A DNA stretch of 33,388 bases from Candidatus Kuenenia stuttgartensis (lineage in GTDB: Bacteria > Planctomycetota > Planctomycetia > Pirellulales > UBA1268): positions 1 to 33,388 of the forward strand of contig CAMCCR010000010.1 in NCBI GenBank assembly GCA_945873085.1, in the 5' to 3' direction. The notes beneath the pieces were generated by a model that saw only the letters and a list, made by a program, of their open reading frames with translations, ran no database searches and was not told the origin of the DNA. Each line of letters starts with the position of its first letter. Within the stretch, counting starts at the first letter, position 1. Below are positions 25,451 to 32,231 of the stretch, in pieces. The translations under genes and the position numbers were made by a program.

Positions 25451-26005
25451 TCACAGCTCCCCCTTCACACCGAGTTCATGAAAGTAGTGGCCGACCTTCT
25501 TCTGGTTTTTCAGGAGCCAGTCAATCGATGGCTCGTTGTTCATCGCCTTGTGGATCGCCTTGGCGGTCGCGGCTCGATGCGTCTCAAAGAGCACCTCGTG
25601 ATCGATCTTCAGTTTGGAATCGGCCACCGAGGGATCGAGCCACACTGCCACGATGATTCCGATGTCGTTGACGGCCCCCTTGGGAATGTCTCCGGCGCGA
25701 ACCGAATCGAGGACGGCATTGGCCACCGCCGCCTGCACCGTCCCCATGAGGATGTTGGTGTAGCGGGCGTTGGGCGCGGTGTACTTGCTCACCATGAGTG
25801 TGGCGGGACGCACCTGGACGTCGCTATTGAGGATCGCCCAGACGCGCGTGTGCCCCTTCACTTGATCGCCGATGAGATTCGCGATCGCATGGCCCACCGG
25901 CCCGTCGAGTTCGCCGATCACCACCTCCGGCTCCGCCGCGCTCCAGGCCTCGTCCGCCTCGACGAGCGCCTCCCCCGTCCGCATCACAATCCGCTTCCTC
26001 GCCAT
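25451..26005 (-). CDS. Formaldehyde-activating enzyme (Fae) family protein lacking the catalytic His
   Basis: A 184-residue protein with the Fae fold pattern: GEALVEADEA (11-20), VVIGELDGPVGHAIANL (28-44), ATLMVSKYTAPNARYTNILMG, QAAVANAVLDSVRAGDIPK, DIGIIVAVWLDP and the C-terminal HRAATAKAIHKAMNNEPS. True Fae condenses formaldehyde with tetrahydromethanopterin, using a His in the motif NEVAHIDLLIG. Here the aligned segment reads AEPEVVIG, with Glu (about residue 25) in place of His. That makes it a Fae-like paralogue of unknown reaction. The ATG at 26005 is chosen for its Shine-Dalgarno AGGAAG and the start of similarity; in-frame sequence upstream crosses a leader hairpin. It lies directly upstream of rhaA. 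Confidence 0.88.
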   Translation of the reverse strand: MARKRIVMRTGEALVEADEAWSAAEPEVVIGELDGPVGHAIANLIGDQVKGHTRVWAILNSDVQVRPATLMVSKYTAPNARYTNILMGTVQAAVANAVLDSVRAGDIPKGAVNDIGIIVAVWLDPSVADSKLKIDHEVLFETHRAATAKAIHKAMNNEPSIDWLLKNQKKVGHYFHELGVKGEL

Positions 26006-26018
26006 TTTTCGAGCTTCC

Positions 26019-26065
26019 TGTGGTGTCCCGAGTATGTGGATGGGCCGGGGCCTCGAGACACCACA
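26019..26065 (-). promoter_or_regulatory. Leader hairpin abutting the Fae-like gene's ribosome-binding site
   Basis: On the minus strand, TGTGGTGTCTCGAG (26065-26052) and CTCGGGACACCACA (26032-26019) can pair over 14 bases with a single U-G wobble and a 19-base loop. In plus-strand RNA the same position is a C-A mismatch, so the structure favours the mRNA direction of the Fae-like gene. The final CA of the hairpin runs straight into the Shine-Dalgarno AGGAAG. It could act as a translational switch, protein-binding site or stability element; as DNA it could also be an operator. Confidence 0.6.
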
Positions 26066-26104
26066 ACGCGCGTGCCCGCCGCAGCCCGGCTGCCCCGGTC
26101 GACG

Positions 26105-26133
26105 ATTGTGATTTGATTCCGCCGAAAAACCAA
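26105..26133 (-). promoter_or_regulatory. Weak candidate promoter for the Fae-like gene
   Basis: On the minus strand, TTGGTT (26133-26128) and CACAAT (26110-26105) lie 17 bases apart, matching three and four of six consensus positions. A start near 26098 would place the leader hairpin within the first 80 bases of the transcript. The match is weak and the site may be fortuitous. Confidence 0.3.
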
Positions 26134-26199
26134 CCCGGGCGGAAAAGACGCGATCGTCAGATGGCTGACCGAAATCGAGCAGGGGAGCCGTGGGGTCGA

Positions 26200-27021
26200 T
26201 CACTCCGGCAACCGGGCAATGATCCGCACCGGGCCGCCGCTCCCCCCAGCGATCTTCATCGGCAGGGCGACGACGAACGCGCCGGTGGCGGGGACAGCAT
26301 CGAGCGCTGCCACGTTTTCAATCACCGGGATGTTGGCACCGCAGAGCACCTGATGACTGAGAAAGTGCGTCGACGGGCCATGGTCGATGCTCGCGGTGTC
26401 GATGCCGATCGCCTTCAGGCGGCGATGCTCCGCGAGCCACTTCGCCGCTTCGGGTGCGAGCCCTGGAAATCGCAGCGCCGCCACCCCCTCCGCCCCGCGG
26501 AGCTCCGTACCGAGGTAGGCCTTCCGATCGGGCCAGCGCGACCCCCAGCCGGTCTTGAGGAGAACGATCACATCGACGAGTTGCCGATGATGCTCGGCCT
26601 CCCAGGCGACGAGATCATCGGCCGTGATCTCGTAGACAGCGTTCGCGGCACACTTTGCCGTGATGTCGACGACGACGGCGTCGCCGACGAAGCGATCGAC
26701 CGGGATCTCGTCGGCGGTCTGCCCGGTCGCCGAAAAATGCCGCGGGGCGTCGAGGTGCGTTCCCCCATGCTCAGCGGTCGTGAACCGATTGGCAGCGTAG
26801 TAATAGCCCTTGGGCGTCGGTCCGTTGTTCCCCTGGTCGAACTGGAAGCCATTCTCGGTCGGCCAGAAAATCGTGTCGGGGCCAAAAGAATGCGTGAGAT
26901 CGACCCAAGCCTCGGCCGCCCGGGCTTGGCACGGCATCAGGCCAAGCCCGACGAAGAGTGCCGCAAGCCCAACCACTTCATCGATCCACCGCCGCCGCAT
27001 CACGGGCACCCCTCGCTTCAT
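26200..27021 (-). CDS. Exported cyclase-family metal-dependent hydrolase (kynurenine formamidase-like)
   Basis: A 273-residue protein with a basic signal sequence ending near QARAAEA (about 30-37), then a cyclase-family domain. The family's metal-binding motif HGGTHLDAPRH is at 85-95, preceded by WVDLTHSFGPDTIFWP. IGIDTASIDHGPSTHFLSHQ and the C-terminal IENVAALDAVPATGAFVVALPMKI complete the fold. Members hydrolyse amide or ester bonds (for example N-formylkynurenine) using divalent metal. The exported location argues against a kynurenine role here; the true substrate is unknown. A second in-frame ATG at 27000 has a better ribosome-binding site (AGGGG) and may be the real start. It lies 43 bases after the Gly-rich surface protein gene. 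Confidence 0.88.
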   Translation of the reverse strand: MKRGVPVMRRRWIDEVVGLAALFVGLGLMPCQARAAEAWVDLTHSFGPDTIFWPTENGFQFDQGNNGPTPKGYYYAANRFTTAEHGGTHLDAPRHFSATGQTADEIPVDRFVGDAVVVDITAKCAANAVYEITADDLVAWEAEHHRQLVDVIVLLKTGWGSRWPDRKAYLGTELRGAEGVAALRFPGLAPEAAKWLAEHRRLKAIGIDTASIDHGPSTHFLSHQVLCGANIPVIENVAALDAVPATGAFVVALPMKIAGGSGGPVRIIARLPE

Positions 27022-27064
27022 CGGAATGATGTTCTCCCAGGCGACACGCGTCTTCGCGCCTCTC

Positions 27065-28573
27065 TCAGTTGACGTCGCCGCCGTCGGCCGGAGGCACGGA
27101 GAGCGTCTCGCCGGCCGGAGCCGGCGCTTGGCCACCGATGGTGGGGCGGGAGGGCTTGGCGCCCGCCTCGCCAGCCTTGCCAGCGGGTTCGTTCCCCTGA
27201 TCGGGCACGCGCACCAGCAGCATCTGCTCCACCTTCCCGGTGCCGCCGTCAGTGCCGGTATCACGGTGGACGAGAACGGTCGTCTGCTGTTGCGTGAGGT
27301 TCGAAAGGCCCGTCTCGTAGATCGGCGTCTTCTTGTCGCCAATCGTCCAGGCGGCCCGCTGGGTCTTCTTGTCGACCTTCCCGGTGATGTTCTGCTGGGT
27401 GTCGGAGACCGCGTCGTAGTACGTGCCACGGAGGACGCCCGCCTGATCGATCGCCAGGCTGAGGAACGTGCTCGGAGCGGTTTCTTCCTGGCGCGCCAGG
27501 GCAAACACCCCCAGCGGCCGCCACTGATCGTCAGCGGCGATCTTCACGTCGGCATTCCCTTGATCGGCGAGCGTCACAGCCTGCTGGGCATATTCCGGCG
27601 CCGAGGCGACTCGCTCCCCCGACACATAGACGCCGTCATCTTGGTAACAGATCGTGCTGCCGTAGTTGTAGACGACCGGTGCCGGGCCATAGCCCCCCCA
27701 GCTGCACAGTGGCGCGTAGCCGATGCCGGTGCCCCAGCCCATTCCGCCCCAGCCGGCGAGCATCCCCACGCCGAGGCCGATCCCGAATCCGCTCCCCCAG
27801 GCGCCGGGCCACCAGGGGCCGAAGTGATTGCCATACCAACCACGGCCGCCATACCAACCGCCGTTGTAAAAATTGTTGCGGATCGTCGAGCCGCGATTTT
27901 CGAGATTGTTGATCGAGTAGGGGCGGATGCCACGGTCACCGATGCCCCGGTCGGCCAGACCGCGATCGCCGAGGCCGCGGAGGTTGTCGAGTTGCGAGCG
28001 CGAAAACGCCCCCTCGCCGGCAAAGTGCCCCGGGCCGACATCGCGACCGATCGCGCCGTCGCGGATGCCGCCATCGCGAACGACACCGCCATCGCGGATC
28101 GCGCCGTCGCGAATGCCACCGTCGCGCACCACCCCGCCGTCGCGGATTCCTTCATCACGGACCACGCCACCATCGCGGAAACCTCCGTCGCGGACGCCCC
28201 CGCCGTCTCTGAATCCACCATCGGCGAAGCCGCCGTCACGGAAACCTCCGTCCCGCATTCCACCGCCGTCGAAGCCACCGGGGCGTCCACCACCGTCGAA
28301 CCCCCCGGGGCGACCGCCACCATCAAACCCGCCCCCCCGCATCCCGCCGCCGTCAAAGCCGCCGGGGCGACCACCGCCACCGCCGCCGTAGCCACCAAAA
28401 TGAGCGCCTCCTCCGCCACCTCCACCGCCTCCACCGCCATGGCCGCCACCGCCACCATGGCCGAAGGCGACCGACGGCGGGAGCGTGCCGGCGACGAGAA
28501 GGCCGGCAACCACCAAGCCGCGGATGAACGCATCGAGGAGATCGCTGAGGCCGTTGGCGAGGGAGGGCTTCAT
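27065..28573 (-). CDS. Gly-rich exported protein of the planctomycete 'mu-protocadherin' type
   Basis: A 502-residue protein with an N-terminal signal or anchor (FIRGLVVAGLLVAGTLPPSVAFG, about 16-38). A poly-Gly tract follows, then a tandem-degenerate region of GGGRPGGFDGGG and RDGGFRDGG units (about 70-185). Next comes a Trp/Gly-rich hydrophobic stretch (WYGGRGWYGNHFGPWWPG ... GFGIGLGVGMLAGWGG) and a conserved C-terminal beta domain (about 300-460; DDGVYVSGERVASAPEYA, QWRPLGVFALARQ, TGKVDKKTQRAAWTIGDKK). The C-terminal block resembles proteins labelled 'mu-protocadherin, putative cell-surface' in Rhodopirellula; that name implies no tested function. The ATG at 28573 begins the signal; the ATG at 28645 adds His/Pro-rich residues and is unlikely. 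A surface or matrix role is inference. Confidence 0.8.
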   Translation of the reverse strand: MKPSLANGLSDLLDAFIRGLVVAGLLVAGTLPPSVAFGHGGGGGHGGGGGGGGGGGAHFGGYGGGGGGRPGGFDGGGMRGGGFDGGGRPGGFDGGGRPGGFDGGGMRDGGFRDGGFADGGFRDGGGVRDGGFRDGGVVRDEGIRDGGVVRDGGIRDGAIRDGGVVRDGGIRDGAIGRDVGPGHFAGEGAFSRSQLDNLRGLGDRGLADRGIGDRGIRPYSINNLENRGSTIRNNFYNGGWYGGRGWYGNHFGPWWPGAWGSGFGIGLGVGMLAGWGGMGWGTGIGYAPLCSWGGYGPAPVVYNYGSTICYQDDGVYVSGERVASAPEYAQQAVTLADQGNADVKIAADDQWRPLGVFALARQEETAPSTFLSLAIDQAGVLRGTYYDAVSDTQQNITGKVDKKTQRAAWTIGDKKTPIYETGLSNLTQQQTTVLVHRDTGTDGGTGKVEQMLLVRVPDQGNEPAGKAGEAGAKPSRPTIGGQAPAPAGETLSVPPADGGDVN

Positions 28574-28671
28574 GGGCTGGGTTCTCGGGGGAATGGGATG
28601 GTGTGGGTGGGAATGCCTGTGGGGCCCCTGATCGAGGCTGCACACACGCGTCGTGGCTGCAAAGAAAAAAG

Positions 28672-29658
28672 CTACTGCCGCTTGAAGTGGAGCGGCGACT
28701 TGTCGGGGAGAGGCCTGCCGTCAAGCGTTCGCTCGATCGACTGCATCGTGCAGGTGGAGTCTCCAGTGGGAACGATCACCTGCACCCACCTGGCGACGTC
28801 ACCTGCGGCGTTATCGGCCGTCGTGCCGACAAAGCGGCGGTTGAACGACGTGCCATCGGTCTCAAACACACCTTCGGCGCGAGCGCCTGTTGAATCGAAC
28901 ACCCACGAGCGGACGCTCCCTGTCGCCTTGTCGGGATGGACAAGCTCGACGACGTCGATCTCGGTGGCGGGGAGGCCGTCGCGGGCCGGGGCCCGATGGC
29001 GGATCCCGCCGAGGATCAGGTGGCCGCCGGCCACGCGCTGGTAGCTGGCATCGACCGTGGCTCCACTGTCGGGGTCAGTCGCCTTCCAGGTGCCCACCAT
29101 CCAGGCAAGCGCCTCGAGTGCATCGACCTGGCTCGGCTCGACGGTCGATTCGGCCAGTCGCCACGTGGCTCCTTCGAGAACCCGCAGACTCTCGAAGCGG
29201 GTCTCGATCGGCTTTGCACCTGGCTTGCGCGTGAAGCTCATCACGCCGCGGACCCGGGCCGCGCTCGTCCCCAGGGCCTTGACGCCGGTGAGGCGGATGG
29301 CGATCCGGGCCTCGGGGTTTGTCTCGAGCCAGCCGCGGATCGACGCGACGATCGCCTCGCGTCCCACGATCATCCCACCGCCCTCGGAAAGCTCGGCCCC
29401 TTCCGTCCATTGATCGGCGAGAGCCTCGAATCGGCGGCCGTTCGTGGCCTCGACATAGCGACGTGTCGCCGCTTCGAGCGCGTCTCGAAGAGCCCTGGCG
29501 CCATCATCGGCCGCGGCCACTTCCTGGGGGGCCTGTGCGAGCACCGATTCCTGCCCCTCGGCCGACAGGCTACCGATCGCAACGAAGCCACACCCGAGCA
29601 AAAATGCAACGCGCGGCAGGATGCCCTGCCGAGAGAAAAATCTGGAACTGGTCGGCAT
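28672..29658 (-). CDS. Exported SnoaL-like (DUF4440/SgcJ-type) protein with a C-terminal lipocalin-like domain
   Basis: A 328-residue protein. A signal sequence (VAFLLGCGFVAIGSLSAEGQ, about 18-37) is followed by a SnoaL-like cone fold (about 55-185: ALRDALEAATRRYVEATNGRRFEALADQWTEGA... GREAIVASIRGWL). A second beta domain (about 190-328) runs from LEALAWMVGTWKATDPDSG to SPLHFKRQ, and its WMVGTWKA start resembles lipocalin-like or DUF1579-type domains. The combination is common in exported planctomycete proteins; no reaction is known. The ATG at 29658 has a GGAG ribosome-binding site and begins the signal; the more distal ATG at 29910 lies inside the beta-propeller gene. Confidence 0.8.
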   Translation of the reverse strand: MPTSSRFFSRQGILPRVAFLLGCGFVAIGSLSAEGQESVLAQAPQEVAAADDGARALRDALEAATRRYVEATNGRRFEALADQWTEGAELSEGGGMIVGREAIVASIRGWLETNPEARIAIRLTGVKALGTSAARVRGVMSFTRKPGAKPIETRFESLRVLEGATWRLAESTVEPSQVDALEALAWMVGTWKATDPDSGATVDASYQRVAGGHLILGGIRHRAPARDGLPATEIDVVELVHPDKATGSVRSWVFDSTGARAEGVFETDGTSFNRRFVGTTADNAAGDVARWVQVIVPTGDSTCTMQSIERTLDGRPLPDKSPLHFKRQ

Positions 29659-29679
29659 CGATCGATTCTCCAACAGGGG

Positions 29680-29707
29680 GGCAACGGGGAAGAAACACCC
29701 CGCTGCC
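29680..29707 (-). promoter_or_regulatory. Leader hairpin before the SnoaL-like gene
   Basis: In minus-strand RNA, GGCAGCGGGG (29707-29698) pairs with CCCCGTTGCC (29689-29680) over ten bases with one G-U wobble and an eight-base loop. A -10-like TATGAT lies upstream (29733-29728) but with no good -35. The stem is followed by a C-run rather than a T-run, so it is not a classic terminator, although it could help end transcription of the upstream beta-propeller gene. Confidence 0.4.
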
Positions 29708-29788
29708 AACGAGGGCGGTATCCCGTCATCATAGAAACCAGCTGCGGCCCCTGCACCGATTTGGCGCGGTCGGCACGCCCGGCTGCCG

Positions 29789-31156
29789 TCACTCAGGCAG
29801 CGCCGCGAGACAAAACAGACGTCCGGCTGAGCGGACGAAGAGCCGGCCATCGGCCACCGCCGGCGACGACCGCACCTCCTCGCCGAGGGCTGTCCGGCCG
29901 AGGATCTCAAACTCGTTGCCGTCGGCGATGACGATCACCTCGCCGTCGGCAGAGACATTGAGAATCGCCCCGCCGACCGCCACCGGAGAGCTCGAAAAAG
30001 TCCCGCCGACACGCCCCCGCCAACGCACCTCGCCGGTGGCCGCGGTGACACACGTGACGACTCCGCGGTCGCCCCACAGATAGAGCCGATCCCCCACCGC
30101 CAGCGGCGAGGGGACGTATGGTGCGGCACTCCGATCGAGTTGATAGGCCACCTTCGGCTCGATCGTCTCTCCACCGGCGTTCCCCACTGCCGGGGCACGG
30201 ACGGCAACGAGCGTGTTGTCGCCCCCGCCATCGCCACAGGTGCCGACGATGACTCTTTCGCCCTCTCCCCCGGGCGGCTCCGCAACCACGACCGGGCATG
30301 AGACCGACCTTTTGGGGAGGCACTTCCGCTCCCAGAGAACGCGGCCGGTGGCTGGCTCGATCCCGGTCAGACCGTGGGCCATGCTGCCGAGGACGATCAG
30401 CGGCGGCCGGGGCGAGCCTTCCCTCCCCTCGAGGACGAGGGGCGGCGAATAGGCCGTGCGGGCTTTCTCCCGCTCGAGCGTCCAACGGGTCTTCCCGGTG
30501 GCGGTGTCGAGGGCCACCACCCTGCTCGGCCCATCCTGCTCCATCGGCACGACGAGGAGATCACGCCACAGGGCTGGCGATCCGGCGAAGCCGTGCTCGG
30601 TGTTGAAGGGGCCCAGATCGGCGTGCCAGCGCTGCTCGCCCGAGTGCGAGAAGGCCTCAACGCACAGATTGTCGCGCGTGCCCCACAGCCAGATGACGCC
30701 GGCGGCGTCGGTAACCGGCGTCGACGAAGCGAGGCTGTTTTGCGCGTTGAAGGCTTCGACCGGGCCGGGGAACGTCTTGTGCCAGAGGAGCTTGCCGGTG
30801 GCTGCGTCGTGGCAGGAGAGCGTTCGCACGCATTGCGTTGCATCGGCAGGATCGATCAGCGCCGATGCCGTATAGACCTGCCCCTGCCAGACCACCGGCG
30901 ACGAGTGGCCAATGCCGGGAAGATCAACCGCCCAGGCCCAGTCGGAAGTCGCCCAACTGCTCGGAAAGCGCCGCGATCCCCCCTGCCCCGCCGCGGCCTC
31001 GCCGCGGAGGCCGGGCCAATGGCGCGGGGTGCCGGGAGTGCCGGCCGGCGCGTCAGCTCGCGGGCTGGTCGAGCCGACGAGCAAAAGCCCCGCCGCCAGC
31101 CAAGCCAAGGCGACAGGAGACCAGCGGAGGCGAATGGTGTGTGGTGTCATGGCCAT
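29789..31156 (-). CDS. Exported PQQ-like beta-propeller repeat protein
   Basis: A 455-residue protein with a signal sequence (VALAWLAAGLLLVGSTSPRADA) followed by a beta-propeller of PQQ/BamB-type blades. The opening PRHWPGLRGEAAAGQGG is the 'W-P-x-x-R-G' start seen in planctomycete quinoprotein-like propellers. Repeated blade ends include SCHDAATGKLLWHKTFPG, ALDTATGKTRWTLE, GIEPATGRVLWERK and CVTAATGEVRWRGRVGG, each with the Ala/Thr-x-x-G-x-x-x-W signature. I see no cytochrome motif and no dehydrogenase-type cofactor residues that would make it an enzyme. It could be a binding or scaffold protein. The start is at 31156 or six bases later at 31150, without a strong ribosome-binding site. The SprT-like gene lies upstream across a hairpin. 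Confidence 0.87.
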   Translation of the reverse strand: MAMTPHTIRLRWSPVALAWLAAGLLLVGSTSPRADAPAGTPGTPRHWPGLRGEAAAGQGGSRRFPSSWATSDWAWAVDLPGIGHSSPVVWQGQVYTASALIDPADATQCVRTLSCHDAATGKLLWHKTFPGPVEAFNAQNSLASSTPVTDAAGVIWLWGTRDNLCVEAFSHSGEQRWHADLGPFNTEHGFAGSPALWRDLLVVPMEQDGPSRVVALDTATGKTRWTLEREKARTAYSPPLVLEGREGSPRPPLIVLGSMAHGLTGIEPATGRVLWERKCLPKRSVSCPVVVAEPPGGEGERVIVGTCGDGGGDNTLVAVRAPAVGNAGGETIEPKVAYQLDRSAAPYVPSPLAVGDRLYLWGDRGVVTCVTAATGEVRWRGRVGGTFSSSPVAVGGAILNVSADGEVIVIADGNEFEILGRTALGEEVRSSPAVADGRLFVRSAGRLFCLAALPE

Positions 31157-31170
31157 GATCTTAAGAAGGG

Positions 31171-31249
31171 AAAAGGTGCCAGCCACCAAAATTGGAGAAG
31201 CTGGCCTCTTGCCCAGATTTGGGCCCAGATTTGGTGGCTGGCACCTTTT
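31171..31249. terminator. Long perfect inverted repeat with T-tracts (bidirectional terminator-like, possibly a dispersed repeat)
   Basis: Bases 31171-31190 and 31230-31249 are perfect 20-base complements (core GGTGCCAGCCACC), with AAAA at one outer end and TTTT at the other. In minus-strand RNA the stem ends in a U-run, as expected for a terminator after the SprT-like gene (stop at 31257). The same holds on the plus strand. The 39-base loop carries a 12-base tandem duplication, GCCCAGATTTGG twice (31211-31234). The core resembles short palindromic elements repeated across planctomycete and other genomes, but I see only one copy here. Confidence 0.7.
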
Positions 31250-31256
31250 CGGCCCC

Positions 31257-32027
31257 TCACTCGGAACAGAGTGTCACCCGGCAGAGCGGGTGGATGCGGT
31301 ATTCGACGCCGGTCTTGGCGTCGTAGCAGCGGAAGCGGCTGCGGAGCTTCGGACCCTTCAAGAACTTCCTTCCCCCTTCGACGCGGAAGGCAGCCCCGAC
31401 GGCCACTTCTTCAACGAGCTTCCGGGCCGGATCGGGGGTATCGTAACGGGCCAGCGCCACAAGCAAACCACGGTCGCTGCAGGTAGCCGCCGCGGGATCG
31501 CGCAGATAGCGGGCCAGCGCTCCCGAGACATCCTCCGGGAGTGCTCCCTGATCCACCACCGGCGCGAGGATCCGGCCGAACTCGCTCTTCCACTGGGCCC
31601 CATGGGGGAGGACGCGCCGCGAGAAGGGCTTTCTCGGGCGGACATGCTTCTCCCAGGTGACCGCATGGGCGATCTCGTGGAGGAGCGTCGTCAGAAAGGC
31701 ATAGGGATTGAGATCGTCGTTGACGGTGATCCGGTGGATCGTGCGGCCACGGACCGGCGCTCGATGGTCACCGAGCTTGGAGCGCCTCGCGGGCACCGAA
31801 CGCACCTCGACGGTCGCACCGCCGAGATGCTCGCCCCGGAGCAGCTCGGCCACGTAGTCGGCCATGCCATCGGGCAGGTGCCCGCGGATCGCTCGGATTG
31901 CCTTCCCTGGTTCCATTGCGATCACGGCCTCCGCCGCCTCGTACTGCTGCCGGTTGCGCGGGCCTTCATTGAGCCGTGCATCACCGGCTCCTCGATTTTT
32001 GCACGCCTGCAACTGGCCCTGCAGCAT
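31257..32027 (-). CDS. SprT-like zinc metalloprotease-fold protein
   Basis: A 256-residue protein with the SprT-like active-site motif LLHEIAHAVTWEKH (about 115-128). A third ligand His lies in LPHGAQWKSEFGRIL (about 140-154), the spacing expected of the family. The C-terminus (RCYDAKTGVEYRIHPLCRVTLCSE) has only three Cys and no clear zinc ribbon. SprT relatives (SPRTN/Wss1 type) include proteases acting on DNA-protein crosslinks; the bacterial members are largely uncharacterised. The start is uncertain: ATG at 32027 gives 256 residues, while ATG at 31916 would remove 37 weakly structured residues. It is divergent from the Gfo/Idh/MocA gene and followed by a strong hairpin. Confidence 0.83.
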   Translation of the reverse strand: MLQGQLQACKNRGAGDARLNEGPRNRQQYEAAEAVIAMEPGKAIRAIRGHLPDGMADYVAELLRGEHLGGATVEVRSVPARRSKLGDHRAPVRGRTIHRITVNDDLNPYAFLTTLLHEIAHAVTWEKHVRPRKPFSRRVLPHGAQWKSEFGRILAPVVDQGALPEDVSGALARYLRDPAAATCSDRGLLVALARYDTPDPARKLVEEVAVGAAFRVEGGRKFLKGPKLRSRFRCYDAKTGVEYRIHPLCRVTLCSE

Positions 32028-32135
32028 AGAGGGGCGACAGCCGGGCCGTCAGCGCGCCCCCCCGTGATCGTGAAGGACAACCGCGGGAGGGCGCCCAGCA
32101 GCGCAATCGCGTCCCAAACGGGAAGCGGACTGGAA

Positions 32136-32165
32136 TTGGCGGGCTGTCGGGCTCGGCGGTAGACT
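32136..32165 (+). promoter_or_regulatory. Candidate promoter for the Gfo/Idh/MocA gene
   Basis: TTGGCG (32136-32141) and TAGACT (32160-32165) are 18 bases apart, each matching four of six consensus positions. Transcription would begin near 32172, leaving a leader of about 60 bases that includes a run of seven T and the Shine-Dalgarno-like AGGGGAG ten bases before the ATG. Confidence 0.4.
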
Positions 32166-32231
32166 TTTGCCCCGGGGGAATCATTGTTTTTTTCCTCATT
32201 CCTTCAATCGCTCCAGGGGAGATTCGTTTCC

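Noticed and set aside
17653-26005. Rhamnose genes considered as part of a bacterial microcompartment operon
   Set aside because: Planctomycetes are known to use microcompartments for fucose/rhamnose breakdown, but no shell protein, aldolase or aldehyde dehydrogenase gene is in this window.
26810-29044. Plus-strand translation with pentapeptide-repeat-like text (AIADRAVANATVA)
   Set aside because: The apparent repeats are the antisense of the Gly/Asp/Arg repeats in the surface-protein gene, which has a signal sequence and a conserved C-terminal domain on the minus strand.
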